The position numbers and the translations under genes were made by a program. The notes under the pieces are model-generated. The model was given only the letters and a program-made list of their open reading frames with translations. It was not told the DNA's origin and ran no database searches. This document shows positions 24,783 through 37,835 of a stretch of 64,000 nt of DNA, one piece after another. Origin of the DNA: Lingula anatina (lineage: Eukaryota > Brachiopoda > Lingulata > Lingulida > Lingulidae); contig NW_019775381.1 in assembly GCF_001039355.2 (NCBI RefSeq), positions 23,535 through 87,534 on the forward strand, in the 5' to 3' direction. Numbering within the stretch: the stretch's first letter is position 1; each line of letters begins with the position of its first letter.

Positions 24783-26418
24783 ATTATTATTACCAGCAAA
24801 CATACTATTTTCAGTGACCTAGTTTACTACAGTATTTTTTCTAATTTTGACAGTTTGCAATATTGTCACATTTCTGGCAACTTTTCTCCTTAAAAATCTG
24901 CCAAAAGTACTTACAACCCGGCTCGCTATCCCAACATTTTCTAATACCTTCAATCAATATGAAAAACAAAGTTCATTGCCGTGTTTCCGTCTGTTGATTG
25001 CCCACGTGCTGTCTTGTCTTTTTGTTATTCATTTTAGAAAAGATCGATAAAAATTTCAGTCATATCAAGTTTCAGAAATGAATAAAGGCTCCTTTCCCTG
25101 TGGTGCCTTACCCAAAAACCACCCACACCCACCTCATCTCTCCCCGCGTTCCAAAAGGGACCAAATCGACATTCAAGGTAGCATGTATCTTATGTTTCAA
25201 AGTGTCCCGGGTTGAAGAATACTTTAAGGTATGGCGCATTTTCTCTCACCATAAATCCTCTCATAAGTTCCGAGAATCTCATTTACCTTTGAAGCGTCAC
25301 AATTAGAGTTTTTGCTCGAAAGTTGTATTGTCCACGGACTTACTTTGAAAATTGTCTTTTATGGAGATTGAGAGAACCATGCCTTTATTCAAAACAATTT
25401 CCGTTTTCACAAACAAATGGCGAATCCACATGACAGTTGGTCTTCAGTGACGCATAGAACAAGACGGACCGAAAAAAGGCAATTACCAGCCACTCTCATC
25501 TTATAAACGAAACAAAGTCAGCTATTCAAGCCTGGGAAAATTTTAATTTATTTTCTTGTTCTGTTATTTTTAACAAAATGTCCTTATTTTCACCTTAGAA
25601 GGCCGCCGTATTTTCCAGATACTTTTACGGCATTAACTCACGCAATTCTATCAGTAAATTAATCTTAAACAAGAATGAACCTTAAGGTTAAATGGAGCCA
25701 ATTTAGACCATTTTATATCTTGACATATACCTAAACAGTGTAAGTCATTGAGGTTAACGCATTTAATTTAGGAAAGTAATTTTGACATACAATACAAAAA
25801 CATTTTGCTGATAACAAGGAACTATTTTTCTATTTCACATTAAATTGAAGAGAATGTGATATTATAGATGAAATATATCTGAGGTGTGATATAAAATACC
25901 CCAAACTGACGGTTGAAATGAACTTATTAATACGGCCACAATATTGTGCCCCCTTTTGCTACCTTGTTTTGACTATTGATGCAAACTCCTCACACCCTCA
26001 GGTGGTATTTATTTAAAACCCAACACCCCTAAATGCAGTAAGCACATTAAAGTGAGCTTAATGGGTGGTATTAACCTAAAGATACACCCTGTATGAATAC
26101 TTTCTATACAGGGTGTGCCGTATGGTACGCAACAGCTCATTATGTTGCACAAAAATACGAGGTATAAAACGGGACATTTCACCTCATGTGATATTTTTTA
26201 TAATTGTATCAAAGTGCACTATAAATTTAAAAGCAAAACACACTTATGAATAATGCCACAGCGTTGACTACGTAGTATGTGTCCCCATTTAAGTCGAACA
26301 TTAACCTAAACTTGATAGTTGTTACAGAGAAACATTACTGTTCTATGGAAAAGTTAAAAAAATTATTTGTGTCGTATCATAAAAAGAGAGTACAAAAAGA
26401 GAGGAAAGAGAGTACAAA

Positions 26419-26457
<39 letters not shown>

Positions 26458-29400
26458 GACATTCGTGCTTCAGTTCGAATAAGTGAAAACAATTCAAAAA
26501 CAGTGCCTCAGCTCTCTCTCCTCTCTTCAGAATAGTTGGGTACTATTATTGGCAGAGGAAAATAACGCCATTCAAATTAATACGTGCCTTTACATTGACA
26601 GTTCTCTAATAGATTCAATGATTTCTCTGACGTACGTGACAGACATTGACATTGCAAATACCGAAATGCTTTCAATTCTTCTGAAAGTCTAATTTACAAA
26701 TCATCAGGATAAACAGTATACAAGACAATCATTTCAAGAGACTGTCATAGATCTATGACAGATCATGATGGTGAGATTAGAAGATCGGGATTTAAACTAG
26801 GATCACTAAAGGATAACCAAGTTCATTCTGTAATTGGACATTAATCTGTATTTGGTTGTCATGACAATGACGTCATTGCACGATGACGTCACTGCCTGAA
26901 CCCGATTCTCCACTCATGCCATGTGGATTGGATTAGATAGTTGAAATTGTTTGCAGTTAAAGAGAAAACGATAACAATTAATAGGCAGTACGTTATGATG
27001 CATTACGACCAAAACCATCCTTAATTTGTGGTTTTGCGTTCTTTACGCACTCACTTAAAAGTTGACAAATATTTTAAAAGTACCCATTGACAATCTTCTG
27101 AAACCGATGACACGGCTTACGTCCACATTCTGTGTTCCCGTTACTACCCAATCTATACAAAAATGTGAAGAGCGGTCGAAAGTTCACAATCAAAACGAAT
27201 TAACAGATCATTTACTTTGTAGGTCTTAAGCGAAACCCCGTTGCCTTTTTTGGCATCTGTTCAATATACATGTTCGGACCGGGTACCCAGTATACTACAT
27301 GCACAGGTAGTACAAATTTTTGGAGAAAAGGCTTATAAATATATAGGCCTATTGTGGAAATACAAACCGGAAGGCCATATACTGAACAGAACATTTTTGA
27401 CTTTGGCCTTGATCCCTAAATATGACCGTCATGTAGCGGTTAACTGGGGTATAGGCTACAGGACATCGTACTGTTATGCTCTTTGCATTTAACTTCTAAG
27501 AACAAAATGGAATATAGGCATAATAAGCCGAAGTTACAATGTAGGTGAACACAAACGTGACCTACATAGCAAAAGCACTATTTGCATGATTATTGTTGCT
27601 GTACCAACACAACGCGTCAAAGATGTAAATACCGGAAAACTGTTCATATTACTACTGAAATTATAGGGGCCTAATATATATTAATTACTCCACGGGTTGT
27701 ATTTATTGAATACCATATTATACACTACGTTTCTTTTTAATATTCTACATAATCATTCATCGGATGACAAATCTGACTGTCATTCATAAAACTGGGACAT
27801 CATCCATTTTTTTTTCTAAAATCTTTGAACTTTAAAACTTTAAAATCGATCTTTTCACAGATTCGAGATCGCACTGCGTCGCATAGATCCCAGCGTCAGT
27901 TTGCCATACTGGGACACCACGCTGGATGCCCGACTGAAGGGCGACCCCGGAAACTCCATTCTATGGGCGGACACATTCCTAGGCACGGAGGACGGCAAAG
28001 TGACACGTGGTCCCTTCAAATCCTGGATCGGCAACACCGGATTTCCGCTGTACCGGAACATCCGGTCGGGCGTGTACGGACTGATGAATGATAAGATTGT
28101 GGATAAAATCCTTAGTGGAGATTACCGATACCTTGCACATATCTCGTGTCCAGGTAGGGGGAAATTTGTGAATTCAGACTAAGATTAATTTTGAACCGAT
28201 ATGGGTCCAACTTGCGTCAATAAATTGTTTCACACGCGATTTCGTTACCCATTTCTTTGGCCATTTTTTGCACATAGTCTTCTTTAACTAAAAAAAACAT
28301 ATCGCATGTACACTGTGCAATTAGCTCAGATTTGACGTTTCTGGAAAATTTCTTTTGCCACCTGGTGGCGTGGTTGATTCGCTATTTGCAAGAATAGTAA
28401 AATATTGCCACCCCTCATTACCAGACAATATGCAGTCGCGTAAACGCCTGAAACGGACACGTATTTTGTCAGACGGAACCTAATGAATGTTACATATATT
28501 GTGCTTAAATGCCACTTTATCTTTTCCATTACAATAACGAGATGTGCTATCTGCTGTGTCAACAAAAAGTCGACAATTTAATTTGACATTTTTGGGTTTT
28601 TTACAAATGTAACGTTGGATTAACTGCATTTAGTATTCAGGGTACATGTAGCTGTCATATACGCATCGTTCAGCTTCATAATTAAAGCAAAAAGCGTAAC
28701 TGATAACACACTTTATGCATACCATTTTTTCACCTAATTTCTCCTAAAAAGATATAACTCAAAAGTTTATTGCGGTCAGACCTTCTTGTATGTATTTATG
28801 GGCAGTAGAAGCTTGGCTGAGTGGTTTTCTCCGTTTATCTTACCAGAACTCTATGCAAAAGCCATACATTCGACACATCTCCTGATGATCCTAACGAAAA
28901 GTTTGTCTCTTATGGCAAATGATTGCTGGGTACCGCCGGCTTTTGAGATTGTAAACTCTTCATAATTGCAGTAAAAAACTAGATACATATATCTTGAAAT
29001 AGCACGTTGACTTATAACCCATGGAACAAAACCAAATTCAACCTCATCTGAGAAGTTGGTTTTGTTTGAGAAGAAAACGCATCCAATAAAACTTTTTAAA
29101 CAACAGTGTATATCAAAATTTTGGCAACACTGTCAATTACACCGGATGCGTCCCTCTCTGTGTAGTAGTTGTAGTGATTCATAACTACTGGGATCATCCC
29201 AAACTGATATTATAACAATTCATGCAATCACATCTGAATCTCTCTCATCACCAGGTTCTGGCAGTTTCTTGGAGGTGGCTCACGACGACGTTCATTCCTG
29301 GGTTGGCGGGAATATGGAATTTCTAGACACCGCGCCGGATGATCCGTTGTTCTACATGTTCCACGCTTTTATCGACTTTCTGTGGGAAGGGTTTCGCCAG

Positions 29401-30915
29401 AAACAGAAGGAGAGGAAAGTGGACTGTGAGTTGGACTACCCAATGGCCTTCTTCGGACCATGGCAACACGCCCCCTATATGCCAATGAGACCTTTTTGGG
29501 GCATGCGCAATATCGACGGATGCAGCGACGAGTATACTGAGACGTACTACGAGTATGCGCCACGGCCCACGTGCACGGCGGAGAACCCCGACTGTGGCTC
29601 CCCCTACTTATACTGCCGTCGACCGGATTACATCTGCGTTACTACCAAGCGCTGGGACCGGTCTGCCCCCTGTCGTCAAAACTGCGGTGGATTCGTGGGA
29701 GAAAAAGAACAGACAAACTCTTATTGCCTGATAGACGCTAGTGGGCAGTACAGGTGTGACGAGAGGGAGTGGGCGTACCTACCTGTGAAGGTTATCTACT
29801 CCAGGCCTATCATGTTTCCCACTTACGGCGACTGGTACACAAAACCGGTGCCCAGAAACTTCTCGGTCGACCCAAGCAGGTGCGTATGACATATTTATTT
29901 GTTTGTTTTTAAATTCTATCTGTGTCTGCATCATTGTGGTGTTGTAGCCTAATTTGCGCTGCTTCTCGTTGTAAATATGATGCGTTGTGATGTGTTGTGA
30001 TGTGTTGTGTCCTATTGTGTTGTGATGCATTGCGTTGTGTTGTGATGTGTTGTGTCCTATTGTGTTGTGATGCATTGCGTTGTGTTGTGATGTATTGTGT
30101 CCTATTATTTTCCGTTTTCTTGTTCAAAGTCTCACTTCTTTTGTTTATACCTCTCACATCCGTAAGGGCATTTATGCGATAACATATAGCTAAAATACCT
30201 TCTTATTTTGCCCAGGTATGCCAACAACTCCAACGACTACGTGTATCCGGCTGACAACATGAGTCAAGCGAACAAAACGGCCAAGTACTGTGACATCCAC
30301 TGCGAATGTTGCGGCGGGGCGGCAAAGATAACAGTTCAAGCTATGGGTTTGAACTACATCGGAGAGTACCACGACTACGCCATCGTGGACTCCCGCCAAC
30401 CCATAGCAAGTGCTACAACGTTCGTCGCCGTCCGCAACCCGGAATACAGCGGATTTAGCACGTACTCGTATATACGCGCGTACGACGCTTGCGGAAACGA
30501 GTGTTACCCTGCGTGCGTTCTCCACTATTCGCCCTACTTCTGGGGGCGTCCAATTGACTGTTCCGGTGTAGTGCGAATTGACCCCATCAGAAACTTCCTT
30601 CCCTTACAATATGGTAGGACGTACCGAGACGCAGCTTATCTAGGATACACTACCGGTATTCCGTATTTCGGCGCGGGTGAGGAGTGCTCCGTGGTCTTCT
30701 ACTGCAGCGGCTACCCCAGAGTTCAAAAGATGCCGTCTTACTACGTAAGGTTTGCGCGGACCAAGAAGTATTCTCCCCCCGGGATGAGGAACCAGTGGCT
30801 GCCCAATCCTCAGGGGATGCCCCAAATGCCTTTCGAATACGTGAACCCGTACCTACAAATACAGAGAAACTTGGGACTTATGAAAAAGAAGAGATCGACA
30901 CGCTCCAAAAAATAG
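21824..30915 (+). CDS. secreted tyrosinase (type-3 copper oxidase), 817 residues
   Basis: Exons: 21824-22659, 27861-28153, 29255-29879, 30216-30915; all introns are GT-AG and phases fit. The first in-frame ATG is 21824; a two-codon upstream ORF (ATG at 21798) precedes it. A signal peptide covers about residues 1-25. An acidic, low-complexity region with a basic RERRQ patch precedes the catalytic domain. The CuA ligands are His255, His264 and His273 (H-x8-H-x8-H, NHQGPAFLPWH) and the CuB ligands His386, His390 and His413 (AHDDVH and FYMFHAFIDFLW). A conserved PYWD lies between them. The Cys-rich C-terminal part (exons 3-4) ends in a Lys/Arg cluster. Tyrosinases oxidise phenols to o-quinones in melanin formation, sclerotisation and shell or periostracum cross-linking. 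Secretion suggests an extracellular-matrix role, which is an inference. An AATAAA is at 31341-31346. Confidence 0.93.
23980..24105. mobile_element. small fold-back element flanked by a 10-bp direct repeat
   Basis: AAACACGTTT occurs at 23980-23989 and 24096-24105. Between them, CTACGAGGC (23999-24007) and GCCTCGTAG (24083-24091) are perfect inverted repeats, and the interior holds a second imperfect hairpin (ATCAAAGGGC...CCATTTGAT). This fits a tiny insertion with a target duplication, or a structured RNA; there is no coding content. Confidence 0.35.
24737..24790. repeat. (TTA)n microsatellite
   Basis: About 17 ATT/TTA units with one interruption, in tyrosinase intron 1. Confidence 0.9.
26078..26112. 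repeat. hairpin ACACCCTGTAT / ATACAGGGTGT
   Basis: An 11-base perfect stem with a 13-base spacer. The TACAGGGTGT word also occurs near 1856, which suggests a dispersed element end. Confidence 0.5.
26419..26457. repeat. (TTA)n microsatellite
   Basis: About 13 uninterrupted TTA units in tyrosinase intron 1. Confidence 0.9.
26868..26891. promoter_or_regulatory. two perfect CRE palindromes
   Basis: TGACGTCA occurs at 26868-26875 and again at 26884-26891, with start-to-start spacing of 16 bases. CREB/ATF proteins bind this palindrome. The location, about 1 kb before exon 2 of tyrosinase, would allow an intronic enhancer or an alternative promoter, but no function is shown. Confidence 0.3.
29978..30105. 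repeat. 45-bp minisatellite in tyrosinase intron 3
   Basis: TGTTGTGATG-type sequence repeats with a 45-base period; the TGTCCTAT word falls at about 30008, 30053 and 30098. Roughly 2.7 copies are present. It produces long but meaningless open frames on both strands. Confidence 0.85.
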
Positions 30916-32972
30916 ACATGGAATATTATTATTATCATTATATGAAACGATATATATTGGAACATTCAACTCGAATTCGTTTGGCTTTCTTCAAAAGAAC
31001 AGGACATATGTACCGTTATATACTGAAAGTATATCTTATTACACGTGTCGGAAAGCACGAAGGGAACAGATCAAGAAAATTCAACTGTCAATGACATTAA
31101 AACACCATATGGAAGTTTACAAAATTTGTTATCTAACTGAATTTCTTGAATACCAATGGCCAAAAACATTCTTATAAACACTTTAAGATTAATTTCATGA
31201 TTGGAGTAGCCTCTAATGGCCATTGATGATCATTATCTTATAGGATGGAAGAGTTTCGTGATAGCCCACTATTGTTTCATAGATTAAAACTGCTGGAAAT
31301 TGGACTGGACTTATTGGTGAATACAATTAAAATTTAAGGAAATAAAGAATTCTGTTCATTTTGCCATATTTTTGGACGGCGTGGACATTACATTGAGCTC
31401 CAGCGGTCACTTATTGTGGTGGAGAATTTCGTTCTGAGAATTTTTCTTTTAGTGGTAGGGATGACCATTACATGTAGTACATGTACATGTAGCTCGTAAA
31501 AACATTCCTGAGATTTTTGGCAGCTCATATTTATTCGTGTAATAAATGATGATGTTATTTTAGCTCTGCATTTAAGGCACTATGGTTCCTTGTACTTAGT
31601 ACATGTGTAAGGTTAATTTATTTATCAATTTACTAACAGCAAGCTTTGGCGCGATCGGTTAAAGATAAATATATCAATTCCTACATACTAATAGTCAAAT
31701 GTCAAGTATGTGGATATGTGTATGAATTTCAATTTGTAATATAAAATAACGTTTACAAATGCAAGAAAAATGTATGCATTTATTGCTCCTTACTATATGA
31801 AAGATATTTAATTAGACCATTTATACTGTCTATTCCTGCAGTGCGAAAAAGAGTCACTGTTTATCACTAGAAAGGGTTGGTATTATCGGTGTAATTCATG
31901 TTTAATTTTTCCGTTTACTTAGATGGCGTTTATTCAAGTAAAAAATATCTTCTATCTAATAATAAGCTGTCTATCGCATTATTTAAATATTATTATCTGG
32001 ATTGATTTACTGTTTCAGAGCACTGATTTGGACTTAATAATACTGTGTATTCTCTGGCCGCATGGTCAGTAGTTTTGGCACTATTTGAATATCAGTCGGT
32101 TGATTTTCAAAGTAAAAAAAAAAGACTTCACCTATCGCTGAGCGTTTTTTTTTTTCTTTTTTGAGTTCTCTGTTTTCTTGTTTACATAAAGCATTTTGGG
32201 AATAGTGCCTACTAATTGTGTCTTATGGGCTACATGTAGTAGGCCTACATGTAGCCTACATGTAGGGGCCTACTTCTGGAGACGCATGCCATAGCTGTGC
32301 AAATTTATACTAACAGAATAGAGTGTTCTGGTTTGCATAATATTATACCCGCGAATAGAAAAAATAATAAAATAATAAGAAACACAATAAGTCAAAGCTA
32401 TATAAGAGAGAACGAAATAAAGTGAAATATTTTTAAAAATCGCAATTTGCTCTGCGGGCGCTGAGCAGTTTTGATTGTGTTAGATGTGCCGATCAATTGT
32501 TTGCAGGTTGCTGCGCTGTAATTGATGACGTCATCATTTATTGTGCAAGGTGCTTGTGAAAGGAATTCGAAGGTATGGAAATTTTACAATATTTGAGCGT
32601 TATTGATTCGATAATTGCTGTACACAGAACATTTCTTGTATACTCATTTTCTTAACTTGCTAAAAATTGCAGCTTTTTTCTCATACTGAGTGAGTAATAG
32701 TAATTTTAATGTACTATTGGGGTACATGTACTGTACATGTACTTCTACAAGGTGCAAGACTTATCAGTGCTACAGTTATGACTATTAAAGGAGTATACCA
32801 AGCAAATTGGATACAACAACAAACAAGGAAATTCTAGATACTGTCATATACGTAACTTTATCTTTCAGAAGTGAGGTTTTTTCAGTACATTACTGCCTCA
32901 TGTATCATGTGTGTACGGATGCATTTGTGTAGCCCCAGATAGTAGTGAAGGCCACTCCAGACTGTAGGAAGA
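30916..32972. other. spacer between tyrosinase and the LRR gene
   Basis: No gene is seen. It contains an AATAAA at 31341 (candidate tyrosinase polyadenylation signal), several TACATGTA palindrome clusters (about 31470, 32230 and 32725) and a CRE-like TGACGTCATCA near 32525. Confidence 0.6.
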
Positions 32973-35900
32973 TGTCCGAAAAGTAAACTTGCATTATTAT
33001 TATTTGAATTTAGTCATCAAGTTCAATATTTTTCTAGACTTACGTACATGTAGGTGGATTAAATACAACCAATTAAAATAAAGATATGTTTAACTTGTCA
33101 GAGGTAAAATAAAACATTGAATGATTTCAGACTCTAATCTCACCATCAGAAATTATGACGTGGAATGTGTACTGAAAATATTGACAAATAAACCAGAGAC
33201 TTGGTCATTGTAAATTCTTTAATACATAAGTTAATGCATTGTTTACCTTGTAAATGTTATAACACATTCAAATATGGTACATATACTCCCTAAAAATATC
33301 AATGTAGTATATGTACATTTGTTAATTCCTACTGTTACAAGAATTAGGGTTGATTTAACCACAATGATTACAATCTTCAAAGTTTCACAGATATACTTAG
33401 ATTGTATTGAAGGATGAATGAGGAATTTATTAATTTCTTTCCTTGTTTCAAGTTCATCAGAATTCACCGATGCCACGAGGAATTCTGGCTCGTCTCGCCC
33501 ATCCTCTGATATCAGCGGCACCAATGTTCCTCTGGTTTTGATCAGTGCTTACGAGGAACAACTGAAGAGAAATAAATTAGGAAAGCCTTTACCCAAGGTA
33601 ATATTTTGGTCATAACTTTTATAATATTGGCTTCTTTACTTTTTTATCAGAAGGAAGATTAAATGAAGAGAAACTAGTTTGGAAAATCTTAATTATAGAA
33701 ACCCCAGTAGCTGTGATATTTGAATCACCAATGTCTATATGCAAAAACATCTTAATTCCTTTGAAGTCCACAGTCCAGGCAGAAACTATATGTTATTCTT
33801 AAAGTCTCTCTTATTACTGAAAATTACTTATTTTGGCTGAAGTAGGGGATTTTTAAAAGCCATTTTAATTGAAATTATTAATTTTGCTTACATATTACAG
33901 CTATTTGGCAAATTAAACCTGACTGTAGAGTGGGCTTGAACTGTGTTGGTTTTGGTTTGTCATATTTTCTTAAAGTATCAGTATACCATGTTTATAATCA
34001 GTTTTAATTTACTGTATGTGAAAGTGAAGTTTGATGTATGACTTCCAATTTTAGCTCCCTTCTGCCAGATTTTGCTACACAAACTGGCATGAGTTGCCGC
34101 ACACTGATCTCCATGGCAACCAGCTGCATGCTCCGAGGGTCAGAGAAGGTAAGTGTCCATTTATTTGTTGTCATGGCAACATGCATTCATAGTATCCCCT
34201 ATTAAATACCAGTACTTGCACAAGCACAAAATTCTAATTTGTGAGTTTTATTGTTAAAAGTGGAGCTGATGTGTCTGATTTCTTATGTTACATCTTAAAT
34301 CTCTGGGTTTAGCTTTCAAAAAACTGAATGGATTGACTGAATTTATGCAATAATTATTATAGGTTATTTCTAGATAAAAATTTCTCCATTAGTTGAAAAA
34401 TTATATAAATTAATTTCCTTTTGGAATGATTTTCTGCTCTATCCATGCTGCCCCGAACTTTATTGAAAAATCATTGGTGTTTAACATTGTTTTATTTTTG
34501 TCCTTTTGTTCCCACAGCCCCAGAAGAAAAAGAAATGACCTTCTACTCGGCCAAGGACGCCAGTGACCGACCACTCCATCATTCCAGGCAAGGCAAGGAG
34601 AGGATGGACTACAGAGATAAGACAGAAAACTGGGAACAGGCAGAGGTAAGGGTGGATTAGACTATAGAGTTAAAACTGAAAACTGTTTTTCCAATTTGAA
34701 TCTGATTTTTGCTTAGCTGTTCTTCAACTATAGCAACACTCATTGTAAGGCCACCAACCTATTTCTGCCTAATTTCTTTGAATTCTCACAACCCAAAATT
34801 CTGTCTTTATTTTGTTCAAAGTCAAATATTAATTTAATAAACCAATGTGTGATTTTACAAATGATTTTTTCAGGTCTGCAACCTTTCCTTCCAAGAGCTA
34901 TCGGATGCATACCAGAGAGAGAATTTTAAGCGTATCCTGAAGCGTTTGCTGAGAGTCCAGGATCTGATCCTAGTGGAAGACAAACTGACAGAGCTCAGCA
35001 GCTTTTCTTTTCCACTGTAAGTTAGCCTTACTCAACATTTGAAGAAAATTATATTTCTAGTATTATTGGTTACTAGAAGAAATTGATCAGTTGTGTGTGG
35101 CAAAGCTATGTTTTGTTAATAAAAAGTGTTAAATTATAGCCTGTTTGAGGAGAAGATGGTCCATTATACATCCACACTTCTTGTTAAGATTCTCTGTAAA
35201 CCCCACTCTCAACATAATTAAGGTAATTTTTAACAACCTGTTTCAAAATACTGGCTAGTACTTAAAGAGTCGTTGTAGTACTTTAAGATGATACGACATT
35301 TTTGAGCAGCTTACATGATTCTTGTATCTTTCTTGTCAGTGCCTTGGGGTCATAATGCATTTTATAGTGATTAAGTTGGTTTTAAAATTTACAGAATACA
35401 AGTATATCTGACCCTTCATCTTTCCATTTCAGCTGCACCCATCTGAATCTTAACAGAAATTATATTTCTTCTTTCAAGGTGAGGTTTTTTTTCCCTTTTT
35501 TTAAAGACATATTGTGGTTACATACTTGTATATACAGTTTTGAGAAATAGTAATATGTATGATGGTTACATCTAGTTGATTTTACTGCAGCTTATAATGA
35601 GTGATAATTCAAACTTTTAAATGTGTTTTTTTGTAAGAATAATGAAGTGTGATAATTTCATATTTTCAAAGTGATATACTACAGTTATGTCTCTTCCAGG
35701 ATCTTCCCAAAATTCCACGTATCCAGTACTTGACTATATCAGATAATAACATAGTGAACCTGAATGGATTGGATAATTTGAGGAAAACAGAGCTAAGAGA
35801 ATTAAACCTCAAGAGAAACCCTGTGGCTTTTACTGAAAATTATAGACCAAGGTACCCTTTGATATATAATTTTTTTTCTTTTTGTTATTTATGTACATAT

Positions 35901-36532
35901 TTATTTTTGTAATGGATGTTATGTCTTATTTTATTGTTAACTATGTTAATTTTCCAAAAGTGTTTACAAATTTCATTAAAAAATTGTTATTAGAGACCAT
36001 ATTAAAGCAATAATAACTCTTTGTTTCGGCCAAAAAATGAATTTTCCTGGAGTAAACAACAATTTTCCCATACTTACCAATGGTTAATGAATCCATTTTT
36101 ACATTCAAAGTTAGTCCCTGGTTTTTTTCTAAAAAGTTTGGTTTTTTGTTGAGTATAGCCATCAATGGAGGTCACGTGGTCTAAAGACAAGTTCAGATAT
36201 CAGAATAAAAGCTATAACTGCTGTTTTTGTAGTAAAACAGAATAAATTATATTTCTACGAGTTATTCACAAGGTTTTTATTGTGAAATATAGATCTCATA
36301 CGAAGAGTTATTATCCCTTTAATCCTAACAGTTATTTTTAAAAAACTGTTTAAAAAATTTCTTATCCTCAAAATTACAAACAAACTAAAAAAAAAATAAT
36401 AATCTAATTTTTTTCAGGGTGTTTAAAATTTTACCACAGCTGAAAGTGCTGGATGATATCCCCAAGCTTCCGTCTGATGAAGTTTTTGATGAAGAAGGTC
36501 CACAGTCAGAGGGAGGATGTCTCATTTCATAA
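32973..36532 (+). CDS. leucine-rich-repeat protein with C-terminal CaaX box, 277 residues
   Basis: Exons: 32973-32983 (MSE plus two bases, donor GTAAAC; the least certain), 33453-33597, 34055-34148, 34518-34645, 34874-35016, 35433-35478, 35700-35851, 36418-36532. Phases agree at every junction. The N-terminal half (to about 126) is polar and likely disordered. Residues about 127-172 form a helical region (SFQELSDAYQRENFKRILKR). Leucine-rich repeats of the SDS22/U2A-prime kind span about 172-240 (THLNLNRNYISSF, QYLTISDNNIVNL, RELNLKRNP), followed by an LRR-cap-like NYRPRVFKILPQLKVLDDI. The protein ends GGCLIS, a CaaX motif that predicts prenylation and membrane attachment. I cannot name the orthologue. 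An AATAAA is at 37372-37377. A MITE sits in the last intron. Confidence 0.8.
36002..36322. mobile_element. 321-bp MITE with TTAA-flanked inverted ends
   Basis: The left end TTAAAGCAATAATAACTCTT and the right end, reverse complemented, TTAAAGGGATAATAACTCTT are near-perfect inverted repeats. Both include TTAA, so the element probably uses a TTAA target like piggyBac-type transposons. A left-end fragment of the same family lies at 46032-46064. It lies in the last intron of the LRR gene. Confidence 0.75.
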
Positions 36533-37835
36533 GATGCAGCCTCACTAGAAGTCAGATGGACTTTAAGACAGTTTAAATATTCAGGAGTTTTACTTATATG
36601 AAAGAAATCTTGATGTTCACGAGCATAGAACGTAGAAGAAATTCATTGGGACATTGGGATTAGTTTTGTGTTACATTTGGCAAGTCGGATTTCTCACTTT
36701 GTACTTAAATTGTCTCTTTTATAACTATGGGTGTAAACCAATACATTTCAATTTGTGATTATTAATAATTACACAATTTAAATATTTAATATATTAAAAT
36801 AATTAGAAATTGTAATTATTATTATTTTTCATATAATGTACCACACAATATTTTTAATAGATAATTTTTAATCTTTCACATTACTTCATCTAGCAATGAA
36901 TTTTATATAAATATTTTTCAGTCTTAAAATGTCAAATTTTATTAAAATGCAATGTTCATACAGAATGTACAACACAGATGTCTTCAACGTTACACATTCC
37001 GAAAATACAGTATGTCATTGAACTCTTCAAACTGCAAAACCTTTAGTCCAAATTATTTTTTGTCAGTTGGGGTGTTTTCTTGTTCAAGCTAGTTTTACAG
37101 TTGGCAAACTTTATTTCAGCCGACTTAAGCTTTGAGAGTAGAGTGTACGTAATGATATTTCAATCTTAACTGCTAATTCTATGCACATATCTTTCATTGA
37201 CTGTATAACAACTATGTTACATAGTTTGGATGTAAAACTGTAGGTTAATTATTAATCCTCGGCTAATGTGATTCGAAGTTCTGTTCCGTCCTGGCATGGC
37301 ATGCCGTATTGCTTGCTGGCTGGTTCCAGCGGATTTTTACAAAAAGTTGCAAATCTGTGTTACTGGGTAGAAATAAATCTGATCTATTCTATTCTGAATC
37401 TTTTTTTTTTTTTTAATGAGTGAGATGTTCTGATGAGTGTTTGAGAATGTGCCCTTATGGGAGAATATTATCCGAGTTTCATCAGAATGAGAGTGGGCCA
37501 AAATGTGTTCTCCTATCTCTCACAACCCACTGTGACAGAGGCTTTACATTCTCGCAATTCCACTGTGTTATCTTGAATTTAAACTTTTTTTACACCTGAG
37601 ATTAGAATGACTTACATATGACACAATTAAGCCCTCTTATAAAGACTTTACTTTTATATAAACAAATGCCCTCACAGTCAATGACTTAAAGCTTGTATTT
37701 TTTTTCATGCATTTTGTACATGAGAGACAAAAATCACCGCTACATTAACAGTTCTGCTTTCATCAAACAGAGATGGATCTTTCATTACTGTAACACAATT
37801 CCTTGTCAAAACTGTCACTGGAATATGTGACCTAT

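Larger units (their letters stand above)
22660..27860. other. tyrosinase intron 1 (5.2 kb)
   Basis: No second gene was found inside. It holds two (TTA)n runs (24737-24790 and 26419-26457), a small fold-back element (23980-24105), a hairpin of the ACACCCTGTAT type (26078-26112), and two perfect CRE sites at 26868-26891. Confidence 0.7.

Noticed and set aside
29779-30182. Open frames on both strands over the 45-bp minisatellite
   Set aside because: The period of 45 is a multiple of three, so frames stay open without coding meaning.
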